Below are positions 44,896-56,824 of a stretch of 64,000 nt of DNA, piece by piece. Numbering within the stretch: the stretch's first letter is position 1; the number at the start of each line of letters is the position of its first letter. Below the pieces are notes generated by a model, which was not told where the DNA came from, ran no database searches, and was given only the letters and a program-made list of their open reading frames with translations. Origin of the DNA: Capniomyces stellatus (Eukaryota; Kickxellomycota; Harpellomycetes; Harpellales; Legeriomycetaceae); the NCBI GenBank assembly GCA_001661515.1, contig LUVW01000024.1, positions 319,324 to 383,323 on the forward strand, in the 5' to 3' direction. The position numbers and the translations under genes are program-made.

Positions 44896-47800
44896 CTATC
44901 TTTTGGGTAAAGATGGCGGGGTATGCATTCTTTCTTCATCGTCAGAAAAGTTGGACGAGTCAAAACTATTGCTTTTCACCAAGGAATCGGGGTCTTTGGG
45001 CAATCTTCTGGTGGGCAACGAGGGTGGGGGATTGTTAAATAGCTTGTTGAGCATCTGTTGGCTGTTGGCCATATTATTCTCAGGAACGTTGTGAGGGTAG
45101 CGTGCAGGTGTGTTCTGACCCAAGTTTGGCAGTTGTTGTGGGGGATCAAGTTGTCTTGGGGCCTGTGGTTTAAGACCAAGAGGGTGAAGTGAATGATGTT
45201 GGGCGGGGATTGGCAGTTCGTTTTTTTGGGAAATGATAGATTTTTCGGCGACGAAAATATCGGGATTTTTGGGTTTTGTTGGGCTGGTTTGGAGATTATA
45301 AGTTGGAAATTCAAACATGGATTGCTTCTCCAAAGCGTCAGACCCCTTTTTTGACACTTCGGAAGCCTTTGGATCTTTAGAAGACTTTGATGAGCCTTTG
45401 AACCAGCTTTTGGCAGTCTCAGTCGCAGATTGATGTTTGGTGGCACCGGGCAAACCAGATGCGATAGAAGGCGTCGATGGTTTTGGCAGTGGTGCAGAAT
45501 TAGGCTGGGGTGTTGTTGGCGAGCCAGTGGAGACTTCAGGTGACTGCGCTGACTGTGCTGACCGGGGATTGTTGGCTGTTTCTGATGGAGAAAACACGGG
45601 CGATTTTGCCTCAGAGCGGCTTTTAAAGAAATTCAGCCTGAGCGAAGGGCTGATGGGCGACACTCTGCCCGATGAGGTTTTGGCGGGTGAGGTTTTGGTT
45701 GGAGAAACTCCAATTGGGTCAAGCATGTTTAATCCGTCTTTAGGCGGTGCTAAAGTGGTGCCGGAAATAAGATGTTTACCCTCTGGCCCAGTAGTGCTGG
45801 CTGGCTTTGCAACATCGGCAATAGCAGCAGCCTTTGTGTTTCCTGGCTCTTGATTGGCCAAAACATTGGATGTGTTTTTAGAATCCGGTTTTGCCTCACT
45901 GTCTGTTTCCACAGCCTTCTTGGCAATAGCGTCTGTTTTTTTGTCTTTGTTTTCTTCCTTTGGGCCTTTGTCCTTGGCACTCTGATTGGCCAGTGCTGCT
46001 TTGGAGTCGGTGTTTGATCCGGCTCCCTCGTTGGCCTTTAGGGGTTTAGTTGAGGCTTTAAAGTATGGGATCTGGTACGAAAGATTGACAAGCGACTTGA
46101 AGCTGGATGTAGGTTTAGTCTTTTTGGCCTCCAAACCTAAACCAGACTCGCCAAACTCAGTAAAGCTCTTGTTCATAGCTGCCTCAACCCCGGTCTCTAG
46201 ACCCGCAGTGTTGGCGCACTTGAAGGTTGCTGAGCTTTGCGGAAGCGGCGCGTCCATTCCACTCGCGTTTTGTCTGTTGGCCTCGATTTCTTCGTTTTCT
46301 AGACTGCTGAACAGATCCTTTACGTAATCCCTTTTAGTTTGGGAGTTTTCTGCCTGGTGTTTGTCAATGTCATCATCGTTAACCAGGTTGCTGGGGCCAT
46401 AGTAAAGATCGTCCTCAAACAGCCCACCGTTGTACTCAGACCTCAAAAACACAATGTTGTCCATGCAAGGCAAAACCCAACTTGTCTTGAACGTTTCTAT
46501 GATCTGGCTTTTAAGCACATCTATTATCGACGTCGTTTTAATCTGCTTTTCGTTGATAAATGGCTCCAAGTCCAGCTGAAATTGGGGCATCTCCTTAAAT
46601 CCGTACCAAACCCTGTTGGAGGGCGGCCTCTTTATAACCAGCAGCAATCGCCCGTTCAGCTTGTTTACTGTTGCTCTAACTCCTACCTTCATCTTGATAT
46701 TCACAACCGTTGCCTCCAGCTCCAACTTTACATTTATCCCCCCTAAATACTCCACGCTCGTGCCTATAATCAGCTCCCCATTGTTCCCCACCTTTTCCAG
46801 CCTCGTGTCTTTAAATCTCGGAACCTTTTCCCCAACATTCAGCCCAACTATTCTCAGGTTTGATATAAACGTTGGAAGAACCATTTTTCCAAACTTATAT
46901 CTCGCCTGCGCAAGAATGTACTTTCGGATAAACTTGGTCTCGATTATCCCCAGCAAAACACGCCCCACTGCTGCATTGATAAGCGAATCAGTCGAGTTGA
47001 CATCCCCCAAATCTTCTAGCGCATCTTGCACTTGATTCCAAGCAATTCTCCCACTCGATATCATCTTGGAGTACTTTTCATCCTTTTTCGCCACCAAACA
47101 CGCGTAAAATAACCCAATAAACCAATCCTCCTTTTCTGACATTTGGTCAGGGTACATAAACAACGTGTCATCGCTCCCTCCCTCGCTTTTAACTCGCTTC
47201 AGCAGAATCGGCAGTCTTTTCGTATAGATGCTGTTTTCGGTATAATTTGCCGATTTCCTCAACTCTACCGTATAGTCCACCAGCTTGAACACCTGGTACT
47301 CATCCTTACTCGCTCTCTTCTCAATGCTTTCATACAAGTACAGTTTGCTCCCACTTAGGACTGCATAGAACCGAGGTATCTCGTTCATTGCCTTCTTCGC
47401 CTTAATCTGCCCCACATTATTGCCATCTTCTTTGCCTAACCCGACATCGTCCTTCTTTCCCTTTCTTAACTTGCTAATCCCCTTTGACACATAGTCGGAT
47501 ATACTGTGGGCCTTGTCCACTACCACGTCCTCCTGTATTTTAACTTTCATCCAACCAACAATATCTTCCTTTGTGCCCCTCTCCTTGGCTTTGGCTCCGT
47601 CTCTATTCTCTGGACCTTTGCCGTTCTGTGGCACGTTTTTAATTGCCCCATTATCCCCCCCTTCTCTGCTTTTGCCTAACAAATAGGTACTTTCTCCCGC
47701 TCCATTTGAACTTTCTGTTTTTCTTGAACCGGAATCTGAAAACGCATCGTTACCGGCCCCTACTCCCCCAGACTGTCGCATCTCCTCATCGCCTTTTGCT

Positions 47801-47916
47801 TTGAGTCTTCGCGCCTCCTCCGTCAACGGCAGCTGTATATACCAAATATATACACATACAGCTATTATCACTGGCCCTGCCAGAATTCCCATCAAAAATG
47901 CCAAGAGCTGATTCAT
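44896..47916 (-). CDS. SMP-domain lipid-transfer protein with PH-like domain (Nvj2/TEX2 type)
   Basis: Predicted ER-anchored tether that moves lipids at membrane contact sites. Single exon, 1006 residues. An N-terminal membrane helix lies at residues ~5-29 (LLAFLMGILAGPVIIAVCVY). A PH-like domain at ~175-285 (RFYAVLSGSKLYLYES to WFIGLFYACLVAK) is followed by an SMP domain at ~290-495 (ALEDLGDVNSTDSLIN, NVGEKVPRF, GINVKLELEATV, WYGFKEMPQFQLDLEPF). That order, helix then PH then SMP, is the layout of yeast Nvj2 and animal TEX2. The remaining ~500 residues are Pro/Ser/Lys-rich and likely disordered, with several SPxxP-type stretches. The 5' leader contains a (GTT)11 microsatellite (47971-48003). 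Confidence 0.85.
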   Translation of the reverse strand: MNQLLAFLMGILAGPVIIAVCVYIWYIQLPLTEEARRLKAKGDEEMRQSGGVGAGNDAFSDSGSRKTESSNGAGESTYLLGKSREGGDNGAIKNVPQNGKGPENRDGAKAKERGTKEDIVGWMKVKIQEDVVVDKAHSISDYVSKGISKLRKGKKDDVGLGKEDGNNVGQIKAKKAMNEIPRFYAVLSGSKLYLYESIEKRASKDEYQVFKLVDYTVELRKSANYTENSIYTKRLPILLKRVKSEGGSDDTLFMYPDQMSEKEDWFIGLFYACLVAKKDEKYSKMISSGRIAWNQVQDALEDLGDVNSTDSLINAAVGRVLLGIIETKFIRKYILAQARYKFGKMVLPTFISNLRIVGLNVGEKVPRFKDTRLEKVGNNGELIIGTSVEYLGGINVKLELEATVVNIKMKVGVRATVNKLNGRLLLVIKRPPSNRVWYGFKEMPQFQLDLEPFINEKQIKTTSIIDVLKSQIIETFKTSWVLPCMDNIVFLRSEYNGGLFEDDLYYGPSNLVNDDDIDKHQAENSQTKRDYVKDLFSSLENEEIEANRQNASGMDAPLPQSSATFKCANTAGLETGVEAAMNKSFTEFGESGLGLEAKKTKPTSSFKSLVNLSYQIPYFKASTKPLKANEGAGSNTDSKAALANQSAKDKGPKEENKDKKTDAIAKKAVETDSEAKPDSKNTSNVLANQEPGNTKAAAIADVAKPASTTGPEGKHLISGTTLAPPKDGLNMLDPIGVSPTKTSPAKTSSGRVSPISPSLRLNFFKSRSEAKSPVFSPSETANNPRSAQSAQSPEVSTGSPTTPQPNSAPLPKPSTPSIASGLPGATKHQSATETAKSWFKGSSKSSKDPKASEVSKKGSDALEKQSMFEFPTYNLQTSPTKPKNPDIFVAEKSIISQKNELPIPAQHHSLHPLGLKPQAPRQLDPPQQLPNLGQNTPARYPHNVPENNMANSQQMLNKLFNNPPPSLPTRRLPKDPDSLVKSNSFDSSNFSDDEERMHTPPSLPKR

Positions 47917-47968
47917 CCTTAGAGTTGTGCTGTGTGCTCGTCTATCTTTGTAATTCTGTGTGTGTGCT

Positions 47969-48004
<36 letters not shown>

Positions 48005-48800
48005 TTACTAATTCTTTTTTAATATTTGTATAATTTGATTTATGAGTGTCAAGTGCTTGGCCCTGGAAATATTGTCATTACCGTTTTACTTTTAGCTGCT
48101 CTAAACCCACTGGTAAACAAATAAGAAAACACAAATTATAAATACAAACTAAATTTTAATCCTTCTTTAAAAAAAAAAACTATCTGGATGCTTTTAGCTT
48201 CTTGGCTTTGGTTATCTTGTCCTTTTTTTCAAATATCGCTGGCTCAATTGCTCTTTTCACACTGCGCTTTTGTTGTAAAAGTAAAATAAAAAATCTGGCA
48301 GAAAGAAAGTTTAACTTGATAAAATAAAAACTATTTCCGTATACAAACTAGCTATGTCACATTTTCACGATATTATTTGGCTCATTTTGGCTATATTTGG
48401 ACTCAATTCCATCTATTTCCCAGTTTTAAAAATTTGTACTACCGAAAGCAAATTTGATCCAATTAGTTCTTCATCGCCACTGCATAATGCTATTGACCAA
48501 GTAAAATTGACTAATCTAACCTCAGAAACCGGATTTATCCAATAAACTGATTGTTTACCATTACATTTACATACTATTTGGCAAACAATTCACTACTTTT
48601 GGCAAACAAACCATCAATTTTATTCACAAAAAAAAAAAAGTGAAAAAAGAAACAGTAATAATCGTAGTAGCACTCAAAACCAAATCTCAGTCACATTTTT
48701 CACATATTTCAATTACATCTAGCGACAACAGCACAGAGTTGATTATAAATTGAAAAAGTTACATAGAATATTCAATCCGGTACTTGTATTAAAATATAAA
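47917..48800. other. Spacer between SMP and fungalysin genes, with a coding-like fragment
   Basis: On the - strand, 48335-48180 reads openly as RSVKRAIEPAIFEKKDKITK, then a Lys-rich end and a stop, with no start codon. It may be the last exon of an unseen gene or a relic. A 63-codon + frame at 48354-48545 starts with a hydrophobic helix but has no other support. Confidence 0.3.
47971..48003. repeat. (GTT)11 microsatellite upstream of the SMP-domain gene
   Basis: Eleven perfect GTT copies ~55 bp upstream of the start codon (AAC on the coding strand), probably in the 5' leader. Confidence 0.95.
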
Positions 48801-50891
48801 CTATACACACACGTTTTTCTGATAGTACTTGAAGCTCTCAACGTGCAACTGATTCTCCATATTATAGTTGTTTACATGAGCGTCAACGCCGAGTCCGCGT
48901 CTTGCAAAGGACTTCCAAATTAAACACCTGTTGCGTCCTTTGTTTCTTATCTTATCTGCAAGCAGTATTGCATTTCTAGCACTGATCAGATCCGGCTGGC
49001 ACTTTTGTATCTTGAGTCCATCTATTACCAACTGCAAAGTCATCGTGTTCCCGTATTTCAGGTTGCGGCTGAATATGTCCTCGGTAAACCCGTATCTATC
49101 GATAAAGTCCCACATCATCTCCATTAAAATAGTTGCCCAAACCGTTCCCCTAGAGTGCGAATCGTCCTGGGGGTACCTATCCAAGCTCTTGTAAGTCAGC
49201 GGGTTTGCCGACTTGTCTGTGGTGTATGGGTACATCCTTATGCCTTCCTCCAAAACATAGTTTGCAAAGTGTATTGGTGTGGTTCTAGTGACCGTTGAGT
49301 TTAGCCCTATTAGCACTGAGATAAAGTCGCTGGTTCCTTCGTTTAGACTTCCATGTTCGTTGTAGCTGAAACACCTTACGTTTCTAGAACCTCCAGTCAG
49401 CCGAACCGACAGGCCATGTGTATACTCGTGCAGAATTATGTGGTTATCAAAGCTTCCGTCTTTAAATGGGACAACCAAGTCCCATAGGTGGATAAGCAGT
49501 GTTGGCGGCTTGCCATCCATGGTTGTTAGCATTGACGCTGTATTGAACCGTTTCGTGTTTTGGACTATTACTTGGAGCTGGTCGTTGCCCTTTCCTTCGT
49601 TTTTAAAGTTGGTCTTTTGGAAGTTTCCAGCCGCCTCGTCAAAGCCGTATAGAAAGTACAAGTCATGCAGACTGTTGGTCGTATAAAAGGCATTCATTAT
49701 AGAAGCATCCATATATTTCTCTGGAGACTTGCCGCTGGACTGTGGGAAGTTGAACACGTTTTTGGAGTTGCTTTTAGGGTAACGTCTCTTTTTTTCGCCA
49801 TTATACTCGTACTCGTAAAACACATTGACGTTGTTTCCACTGCTAGGAGTGTAATCAGGGCTATTTTTAGCAAAGTGCCACCCATTTGGACTTGCAACTT
49901 TATTTTCAGGGTTTACAACCAACACCCTGTTGTGGTTTCTAATGTTGTCGTAGTTAAATGGCAGCACCTTGTATGTCGCAGCATTGCTCAGATTTACAAG
50001 CGACTCTAAATTCATGTCAAGTATAGACACATGTGCAATACATTGTAACCGATCACCCAAAAGTTCAACCTTCAAAACAGACTTTAGCTCGTTTTTTTCG
50101 GTTTTCAAAAACTCTTCACTCACTGTTACATTAAAAAGCTCGTCGAGAATTATTGGCAACCCCCTGACAAACGCCATTTGTTCATTTGGCCCGCTGGATT
50201 TCTCCAGGTACAAATTTTCAAAGTCAAAGTCCTCAAACCTTATCTCTGGGTTATATTTATCTTCATTGGTTGGACCTGAACCCACAAGGCTTCTGATGCT
50301 TGAATCCATGTCGTTATAAATGTGCTTCAAGACCACATCAACCGCCTTAAACGTCGTTTCCTTATCCACATTATATCCCAACTCTTCATTATAATTCCTT
50401 TTGGAGATTTTTTTTTTAGCCTCCTTTACGCTCTGGTTGTTTACTTTTTTAATCTCGTCGTTATAAACCATTGAAATAACCCTACCGTACTTGTCTACAA
50501 CAAGGTTTGTAAAGTCGTTTTCAATTGGTTTTCCACCAAACGTCTTTTGGATATAGACGTAGGTTACATTGTTGTCTTTGTTTCTATGGTGACTTGTGAT
50601 CTTGTACTCGTTGCCTTTTATCTCTCCAACATTCTGTGCATGATTCACTGCGTTTTTAACTGCATCGGCCTCTGAAACCTCTTTAACTTTTCCTAGAACC
50701 CTTTTTTTAACCACAGACTCGGGCAACTTGTACACCACTTTCTCTTGGTACTTTCTTACGTCTGGTCCAAAACTAACCAGTCCTTTACCTTTATCCCCAA
50801 GATAAATACCTGTCCCAGCCAAGACAACAACTAGGCTTGTGCAATACATGCACAAAGCCATCAACATCGCATTTTTAAAGTATATCCCCAT
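48801..50891 (-). CDS. Fungalysin-type metalloprotease (M36)
   Basis: Zinc endopeptidase made as a pro-enzyme, normally secreted by fungi to degrade extracellular protein. Single exon, 696 residues, typical for the family. A hydrophobic N-terminal segment at residues ~9-30 serves as signal peptide or anchor. The propeptide follows with an FTP-like region (YVYIQKTFGGKPIENDFTNL, near 110-135). The catalytic domain carries HEYTHGLSVRLTGG at ~485-498 (HExxH: two zinc His and the catalytic Glu) and LNEGTSDFI, whose Glu is the third zinc ligand. Further family signatures include NSLHDLYFLYGF and the FENRYGFT-like C-terminal region (FIDRYGFTEDIF). All active-site residues are intact. Confidence 0.95.
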   Translation of the reverse strand: MGIYFKNAMLMALCMYCTSLVVVLAGTGIYLGDKGKGLVSFGPDVRKYQEKVVYKLPESVVKKRVLGKVKEVSEADAVKNAVNHAQNVGEIKGNEYKITSHHRNKDNNVTYVYIQKTFGGKPIENDFTNLVVDKYGRVISMVYNDEIKKVNNQSVKEAKKKISKRNYNEELGYNVDKETTFKAVDVVLKHIYNDMDSSIRSLVGSGPTNEDKYNPEIRFEDFDFENLYLEKSSGPNEQMAFVRGLPIILDELFNVTVSEEFLKTEKNELKSVLKVELLGDRLQCIAHVSILDMNLESLVNLSNAATYKVLPFNYDNIRNHNRVLVVNPENKVASPNGWHFAKNSPDYTPSSGNNVNVFYEYEYNGEKKRRYPKSNSKNVFNFPQSSGKSPEKYMDASIMNAFYTTNSLHDLYFLYGFDEAAGNFQKTNFKNEGKGNDQLQVIVQNTKRFNTASMLTTMDGKPPTLLIHLWDLVVPFKDGSFDNHIILHEYTHGLSVRLTGGSRNVRCFSYNEHGSLNEGTSDFISVLIGLNSTVTRTTPIHFANYVLEEGIRMYPYTTDKSANPLTYKSLDRYPQDDSHSRGTVWATILMEMMWDFIDRYGFTEDIFSRNLKYGNTMTLQLVIDGLKIQKCQPDLISARNAILLADKIRNKGRNRCLIWKSFARRGLGVDAHVNNYNMENQLHVESFKYYQKNVCV

Positions 50892-51706
50892 TTTTATATT
50901 GTTATCCTGCTATTAGTACGGAAACACAACTCTAATACCAATATTCTATTTCTAGTTGAAACACAAGTTTTTGACTGATTATTTGCTTCAATAACAAAAA
51001 AACTCCACTTCAAAGTCCAAGTACAGATTGACTAGATAAATATAAAGAATTAACAAACTAGATTTCTGTGTAAAGTAAACATTTTTGGCCATACTTTTGT
51101 CTCTTATATATAGATAAAACAGGGTATGTTGACGGTTTAGCTCGTGTATAGGCTTATTTGCTTTAGAAAAAGCGAGTGGCATCAATATACTGGTTGGATT
51201 GTCTTGTAACCATACGGATAAGAGTTGATTATTGGAATAATTGCTTGACGCTAACTGCTATATAGACAAGCAAACTTGGGTAAATATTTGGATCAAAAGT
51301 GACTGGTGGTACTTGCAAACAAAATAAAAGTGGCGGAAAAATGTATCTACCCCCTTCTCTCGATGTAAAATCGAATGACTCACACGAAGCGACTATACTT
51401 TTTTTTAAAAAAATAAATAAGTACATAAAAGTACATGACATGTATGTATATTCTCGAAAGCGATCTAAACAAAGAGTCGCATTCCATAACCAAAATTGAC
51501 ATAAAAGCCTACAATTTTAAAGTTTAGACGGAGTTAGGGAGTATGAGCAGAAATAAAAAAAAAAAGGTCGCTGGACCAGAAGTATGGCATTTGAAACTGT
51601 CAGATGTGTTGTATCTGAATATGGCTATGATTGTACGATAAGGCCCGGTTATTAGAAACAAAGACGCAATATGATATTATCAATAGATAAACTGATCGAC
51701 AACACT
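50892..51706. other. Spacer between fungalysin and NAD(P)H-hydrate epimerase genes
   Basis: AT-rich. Short frames at 51299-51499 (+) and 50988-51185 (-) have no domain. It probably contains the fungalysin promoter. Confidence 0.5.
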
Positions 51707-53142
51707 TTAAAGCTGTGACTGGATTGACAAAGCAACACACTGATCGGATCCCGGGTATTTTGGCAGATCCAAGTTGTACTCATCTGCCAAAAATCTATAG
51801 TTGTAAAGTTTAGAATAAAACACGATCAAGTCAACCATTAACAATGTTAGTTTAGGCATATATTGGGAGGAGGGGGTTGGAGAGTTACCTTGGTATGAAA
51901 CGGCCACCCAGGTAATGGTATTTTCCAGTGAAATGTTGTGAACACGGTTTTGGTGCTGATAAGGACACCAGCATTTCAGGGTTGATTCCTTTACCACCAA
52001 CACGGCCTACCAATAACAGCAACAAATTTGAGTATGATTTTGGGTTAGTTGCAGGAATGGAGAGGAGGGGGAGAGTGTGAAAAATAATGGGGTTTCGGTA
52101 TTTATCAAGACAGATACCAAATTGAACTAACAGAGTGTGGAATTAATCGAGTACCTAAATCGACATCCCAACCAGAAGGAACGTCCACTATAATACGCAA
52201 GGGCACACAAACACGTACATAAAGTTAGTAGGTAGCCGCTATATTTACGCAATAGGCAAGGGGAAAATAATAATATAAGTTTACCTGAAACGATGGGGAT
52301 GTTGGTCTGTTCAAGTAAGTTTAGCGCATTGACAAACTGTTCTCTAATTGGGGGTTTAAACCCAAACCCAAACAGCGCGTCAATGATGAGGTCGGTGGAT
52401 TTCAAGGTTGTTGCCAAGCCGTCGGTAGTGATTTGGATATCACACTGGATGCATTGTTTGAGGAGGGACTTGTAAAAGGGGGTGGGGGGTTGTTTTGGGT
52501 AGTAAATAGTTGGTTTGTAACCAAAGTGGGACAAGTGTCTGGCAGCAACCAAGCCTAAACGTATATGCGAGGGTGGGATTTGAGAGAAATTAGTATTAAT
52601 GTGTGCTAGTGGTAAAAGAATTTGGAGTAGGTGTTTGGCCAAGTTTTTTTTTTTTTTGGTTATTGGGTAAGTTTTTGGTTAATTGGGTAAGTTTGGTGTT
52701 TACCGTCACCGCCGTTGTTGCCGGGTCCAACGCAAACCAATATCCTTGGAGTTTTTTCAATGGAATATTGTTTGGAAATAGCTTGAGCAACACTAAACCC
52801 AGCTTTTTTTTATTTAAAAGAAAAAAACGATATAGAGTGGTTAAAACCAGGGTTAAGACAAACAGGGATATTTTATTTTGGGTGAGGAAGGAGACAAGTT
52901 GGTTAATAGCAAAAGCCGGTTGAATTACCTAGTTCCATGAGTTGTTCAAGAACGAAGCCACATTTATCGGACATTAAATCAATGTCTAGTTTGGAAGCAA
53001 GGGCCTGTTTTAAAAACTAAGAAGAAAGAGAAAAACAAGAAAAGTAAACATGATAAATGTGGTTGGTATGTTTATAGAAGAGAAAGAGAATACTGCCACT
53101 TTTTGGGGAAAAGTAGTGCTTGATTATTACCTTGGTTTTCAT
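51707..53142 (-). CDS. NAD(P)H-hydrate epimerase (YjeF N-terminal domain)
   Basis: Metabolite-repair enzyme that interconverts R and S forms of hydrated NAD(P)H, allowing the dehydratase to recover the cofactor. Seven exons are inferred on the - strand: 53142-53131, 53004-52929, 52802-52704, 52554-52285, 52187-52155, 52006-51889 and 51794-51707, giving 231 residues. Signature motifs appear across junctions: [33 protein letters not shown] (NAD(P)-ribose/phosphate loop), [27 protein letters not shown] and HYLGGRFIP. The last exon matches the family end ([11 protein letters not shown]). Exon 1 encodes only four residues (MKTK), so the true start is less certain than the rest. The protein is a stand-alone epimerase without the kinase/dehydratase half, as in eukaryotes. 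Confidence 0.88.
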
Positions 53143-53642
53143 TTGTTTCGTTCGTTCTTTTATTTTTTTCGATAAATTTAGAATTACAAGAAGGAAGAGA
53201 AGGGGGGTGGGGGGAGTAAAGAAAAGGACAATGGCAATATAAACTTGGAATCTGTGGATTTGGTAACAGAAAAGAAACGAATCTTGGATATTTATCCTTT
53301 TTTTAGTTTGAAAAAATAAAGACAATAAAAAGTGCAGTAGTAAAAGCAATACAATCAGGAGAAAGAGAGAGAAACAAAGGCGACGGTAATTAAATACTGG
53401 TTTATTCTCACAACATTAATGTTTAAAAAAAGAACTGGAGTGTAAAAAAAAGGGAAGGTGGGGCGGGGTGAGAGAGCGGGGGAGAAGCAGTACATTATAA
53501 AAAGTGAATAATGAATGAACTTGATAAAAAAAAAAAAAGGAAATAAAAAAACGTCAAAGTAGTTTGTATAATCTAACAAGAGATGAAAAGAATGGATTAT
53601 TTTGGATTGGAATGGAATGGAATAGAATGAAACAACGGTACT
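53143..53642. other. Spacer between epimerase and Isd11 genes
   Basis: AG-rich on the + strand, with A tracts. No coding region is supported. Confidence 0.5.
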
Positions 53643-53921
53643 TTATTGTCTACTCAACCGCTGTTTTGCCAAGACATCGACTTGACCGCTTGAATAAATG
53701 GAATTGATAACTGCCTGTCGCTTTATGACAACCAATTGGTTTTGCCACTCGGTTATAAAAGCCTTAATCTCGGTGGGATCTGATAACTGCTTGTTGGTGT
53801 GGAACGCATACCTAGTTCTTCTGTAAAAGTACTGCTTGAAATTAACCGTGTTGAACAACTTTGAAGCTTTCAGAATGTTTCTATATAATGTTAAAGTAGC
53901 TTTTCTCGATGGTTCAGACAT
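53643..53921 (-). CDS. ISD11: Isd11/LYRM4, LYR-motif partner of cysteine desulfurase
   Basis: Small mitochondrial-matrix protein that, with acyl carrier protein, stabilises the desulfurase Nfs1 for Fe-S cluster synthesis. Single exon, 92 residues. The LYR motif (TLYRNILKASKLF) is at ~10-22. It is followed by the Isd11-specific pattern YFYRRTRYAF, then the LSDPTEI-helix and VIKRQAVINSIYSSGQ, matching the LYRM4 rather than the LYRM7, Sdh or complex I LYR subfamilies. Length is as expected (~90). A downstream Gln/Arg-rich tail replaces the usual end. Confidence 0.9.
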   Translation of the reverse strand: MSEPSRKATLTLYRNILKASKLFNTVNFKQYFYRRTRYAFHTNKQLSDPTEIKAFITEWQNQLVVIKRQAVINSIYSSGQVDVLAKQRLSRQ

Positions 53922-54447
53922 TTTCTTCTTTTTCTTCGTTCCTTTTATTTATATATATATATTTTTTGTTCCTTACTTGTCTATGTTTCTAGACTAGTAT
54001 TATTATTATTTTTTATGTTGGTGACAACAGATATTTGGATTTGAAAATAAAAATATAAATGGAGGAAAGTGGGATTTGGATTTATTTAAGATTAGTATAT
54101 ATAGAATTTTTTATTGTTATCATTGAACAAAGCAGAACTTTTTTATTAATAAAAAAAACAGAAAATGTATGTTAAATAGTAATTTGAAATTTAGAATTAT
54201 AATTTTATTTGATTTATTTGATTTATTTTATTTGTCTGATTTATTTGATTTATTTGATTTATCTGATGAGTGTGGATTGATTTAATCAGATTAAAAGATA
54301 TATAGTAACTAACAAGACAAAGTAAAAGGCAAAACCCATTCCAATGTAATATAATATAATAAAAACAAAAAAGTCTAGGTTGGTTGATATAGACCAAAAC
54401 AATAGAATTTTAAAAAAAAGTGCTGAAATAAAGGAGAAAAAAAAAGT
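53922..54447. other. Spacer between Isd11 and the ZZ/EF-hand gene
   Basis: AT-rich, with a run of ATTTGATTT-type short repeats around 54204-54262. No gene was seen. Confidence 0.5.
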
Positions 54448-56793
54448 CTAAAATATAGGACCAAGGGATTCAAACCATAAAAGAATGCGGGGATCAACAG
54501 TAACTAGGTTACAAAACTCTGAGAAATCGATTCCAGAGCCAGGAGACTTGATTTCAATATGATCAAAAATGTCGTCAACAAGATGAAGAACCAAGTCGGA
54601 AACCATATAGTTTAAAAGTATGGCGGATGAATCGTCAGTTTGGTAAGAGTAATCGAGTTGATAACCATCATCACTATGATCATCGTGATTGTGACTACTT
54701 GGAGATTCATGGTTACTATGTTTATGTTGAGCGAAACTCGGGTCAAACTCGACGCGAGATTTGGGGTCTTTAAAGTAGTCTGAACGCGGGTGGTAATGTG
54801 GGCCAAAGACAGTTGGAGGAGGTGGAGGATGGTGGGCAGAATGAGAGACAATAGAATCAAGGAACTCGGAATCAGAGTCATAACCGCGATGATCACCAAC
54901 AACAGGATAATCATTAGAATCATTAGAATCATTAGAATCATTAGAATGGTTGGAATGATCAGAATGATCAGAATTAATAGAGCTGGTAGTAGTACTGTTA
55001 GTAGTAGTAGTAGTAGTAGTAGTACTGGTAGTGGTAGTATTAGTAATGTTATTAGATCTTCGTTGTTCAAAATTGTGTAGTTGAATAGCAGCAGTTTGTC
55101 GTAAAGTGACAACTTCTCTTCGTAAAGAATCAACCTCCTTATCGAGAATAGAGGGAGAATCAACAGGCAAATTAGTATTGAATGCAGCACTGCTAGGTTG
55201 ATCGCGCAATAACAAGTTATGGGCTACATAAGTGTTAGTTTCAATGTTGTTCATCATTTCATTGACGTGGTACTTGTTGTAAAGGCTGATAGAGTTCATG
55301 ACCATTGCGAGGTTGCGTTTAGTGATATGTTGGGTGTCTTCGATATCCAACGCGTTGAACACGCGTCGCAGTTTGGCAATGTCAGTGTTTGGCGACTTGG
55401 CTAGTAATCCAACACCAATAACCATTTCGTCAAACGATATCAGATCGTTGCGGTCGGCGTCGTAGAACCTGAACAGAAGTTCAATGATCAGCGACTTTTT
55501 AGTGCCAAACTTTCCAAAACACTGCTGAAATGTGGCCCTGTCCACCCCATCAACCACCTCCTCACGCCCCCCACGCGTTCCCGCAACAGTTCTCCTGACC
55601 GCCAGCCCACAATACTCGTCATATAAAGCATAGATCTCGGGAATTGAGTGCCGAACTACCTCACCCAAACTGCCCATTTCGCCCAACTTTTTCATGTACC
55701 GCTTGAACCGCTCACTGTTCAGGTAATCTCCCGCTCTGCCCCCTTCCGACTCCAGCAGTTGCCCCGGGTAGAACCGGTCAATTACTGGAATTGTACTGTT
55801 CATCATTGGCGGTGTTGGAATCTTTATCTTGATGAAGATGTGGTGTTTGTGGTGGTTCTTGCTCTCACAACTCTCGCACAGATCATAATCCCCACACTGC
55901 CCACACTTGTACCGAACACCGCGCACTGGACTCACTTCACACTCGTCACACGTCACTCCCCTGTGCACAATACTTTGTCTCCTCTGTCTTGCCTCTGCCA
56001 CCGACTGCAACAACTGCAACATTGTTGTGTTTTTTTCAATTCCATAATCCTGTACATTACTATTACTATTGCTGTTATTATTATTATTATTATTATTGTT
56101 ACTACCTTCTACCCTATTTACTCCATTTACTAATCCCCCCTCTCGCACTCTAAATGCATTCGATCTTGTTAAATGTCTACTTCTACCCCTCTGTCTATTA
56201 CTCTCATCTCCACCTCCATCTCCACCTCCACTTCCACTTCCACCTCCATCTCCTTCATCAAAGTTTAAATCATCCTCATTTTCCCTCATCGACCCCAGTA
56301 CTTCTTCTAACGCATCCAGTATCAGCTGGTTTTCCTCGGGAATTTCTTCTCCTATAACCTCAACTGCCTCAACTAATTGCTCCAATTCTTCTTCGTCTCT
56401 TTCTTCGTCTCTTTCTTCTTCTCTTTCTTCTTCTCTTTCTTCTGCTTCATTCACCCCAATAACTCTTGTAACTTCTCCTGTTACTCCTGCTGCTTCCAAT
56501 GCTGCCCTCACTTCTGCTCCACTCAGTCCTCTTCTTTCATCTCCCCCACTCTCTCCATTCTCCCCACTCTCTCCCACACTCTCTCCTTGTCCCCCACGTC
56601 CTGCTATCGGTTCTGTACCGCCTTCATTTCCTCTTTCTGAATTACTCAACTCTGTAAACTCGCTTGAAATGTTCCCCATCGACACTCCATTTCCTGTTCC
56701 ATCACCACTGTTACCTACTTCATATACGCTTGACGAGTCTACTTCCCCCACTCTACTTTGTTCATCTCCTATTTTATTTCATTTTCATTTTCA

Positions 56794-56824
<31 letters not shown>

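Noticed and set aside
48354..48545. 63-codon + frame with a hydrophobic start
   Set aside because: AT-driven composition, no homology recognised, no promoter or splice evidence.
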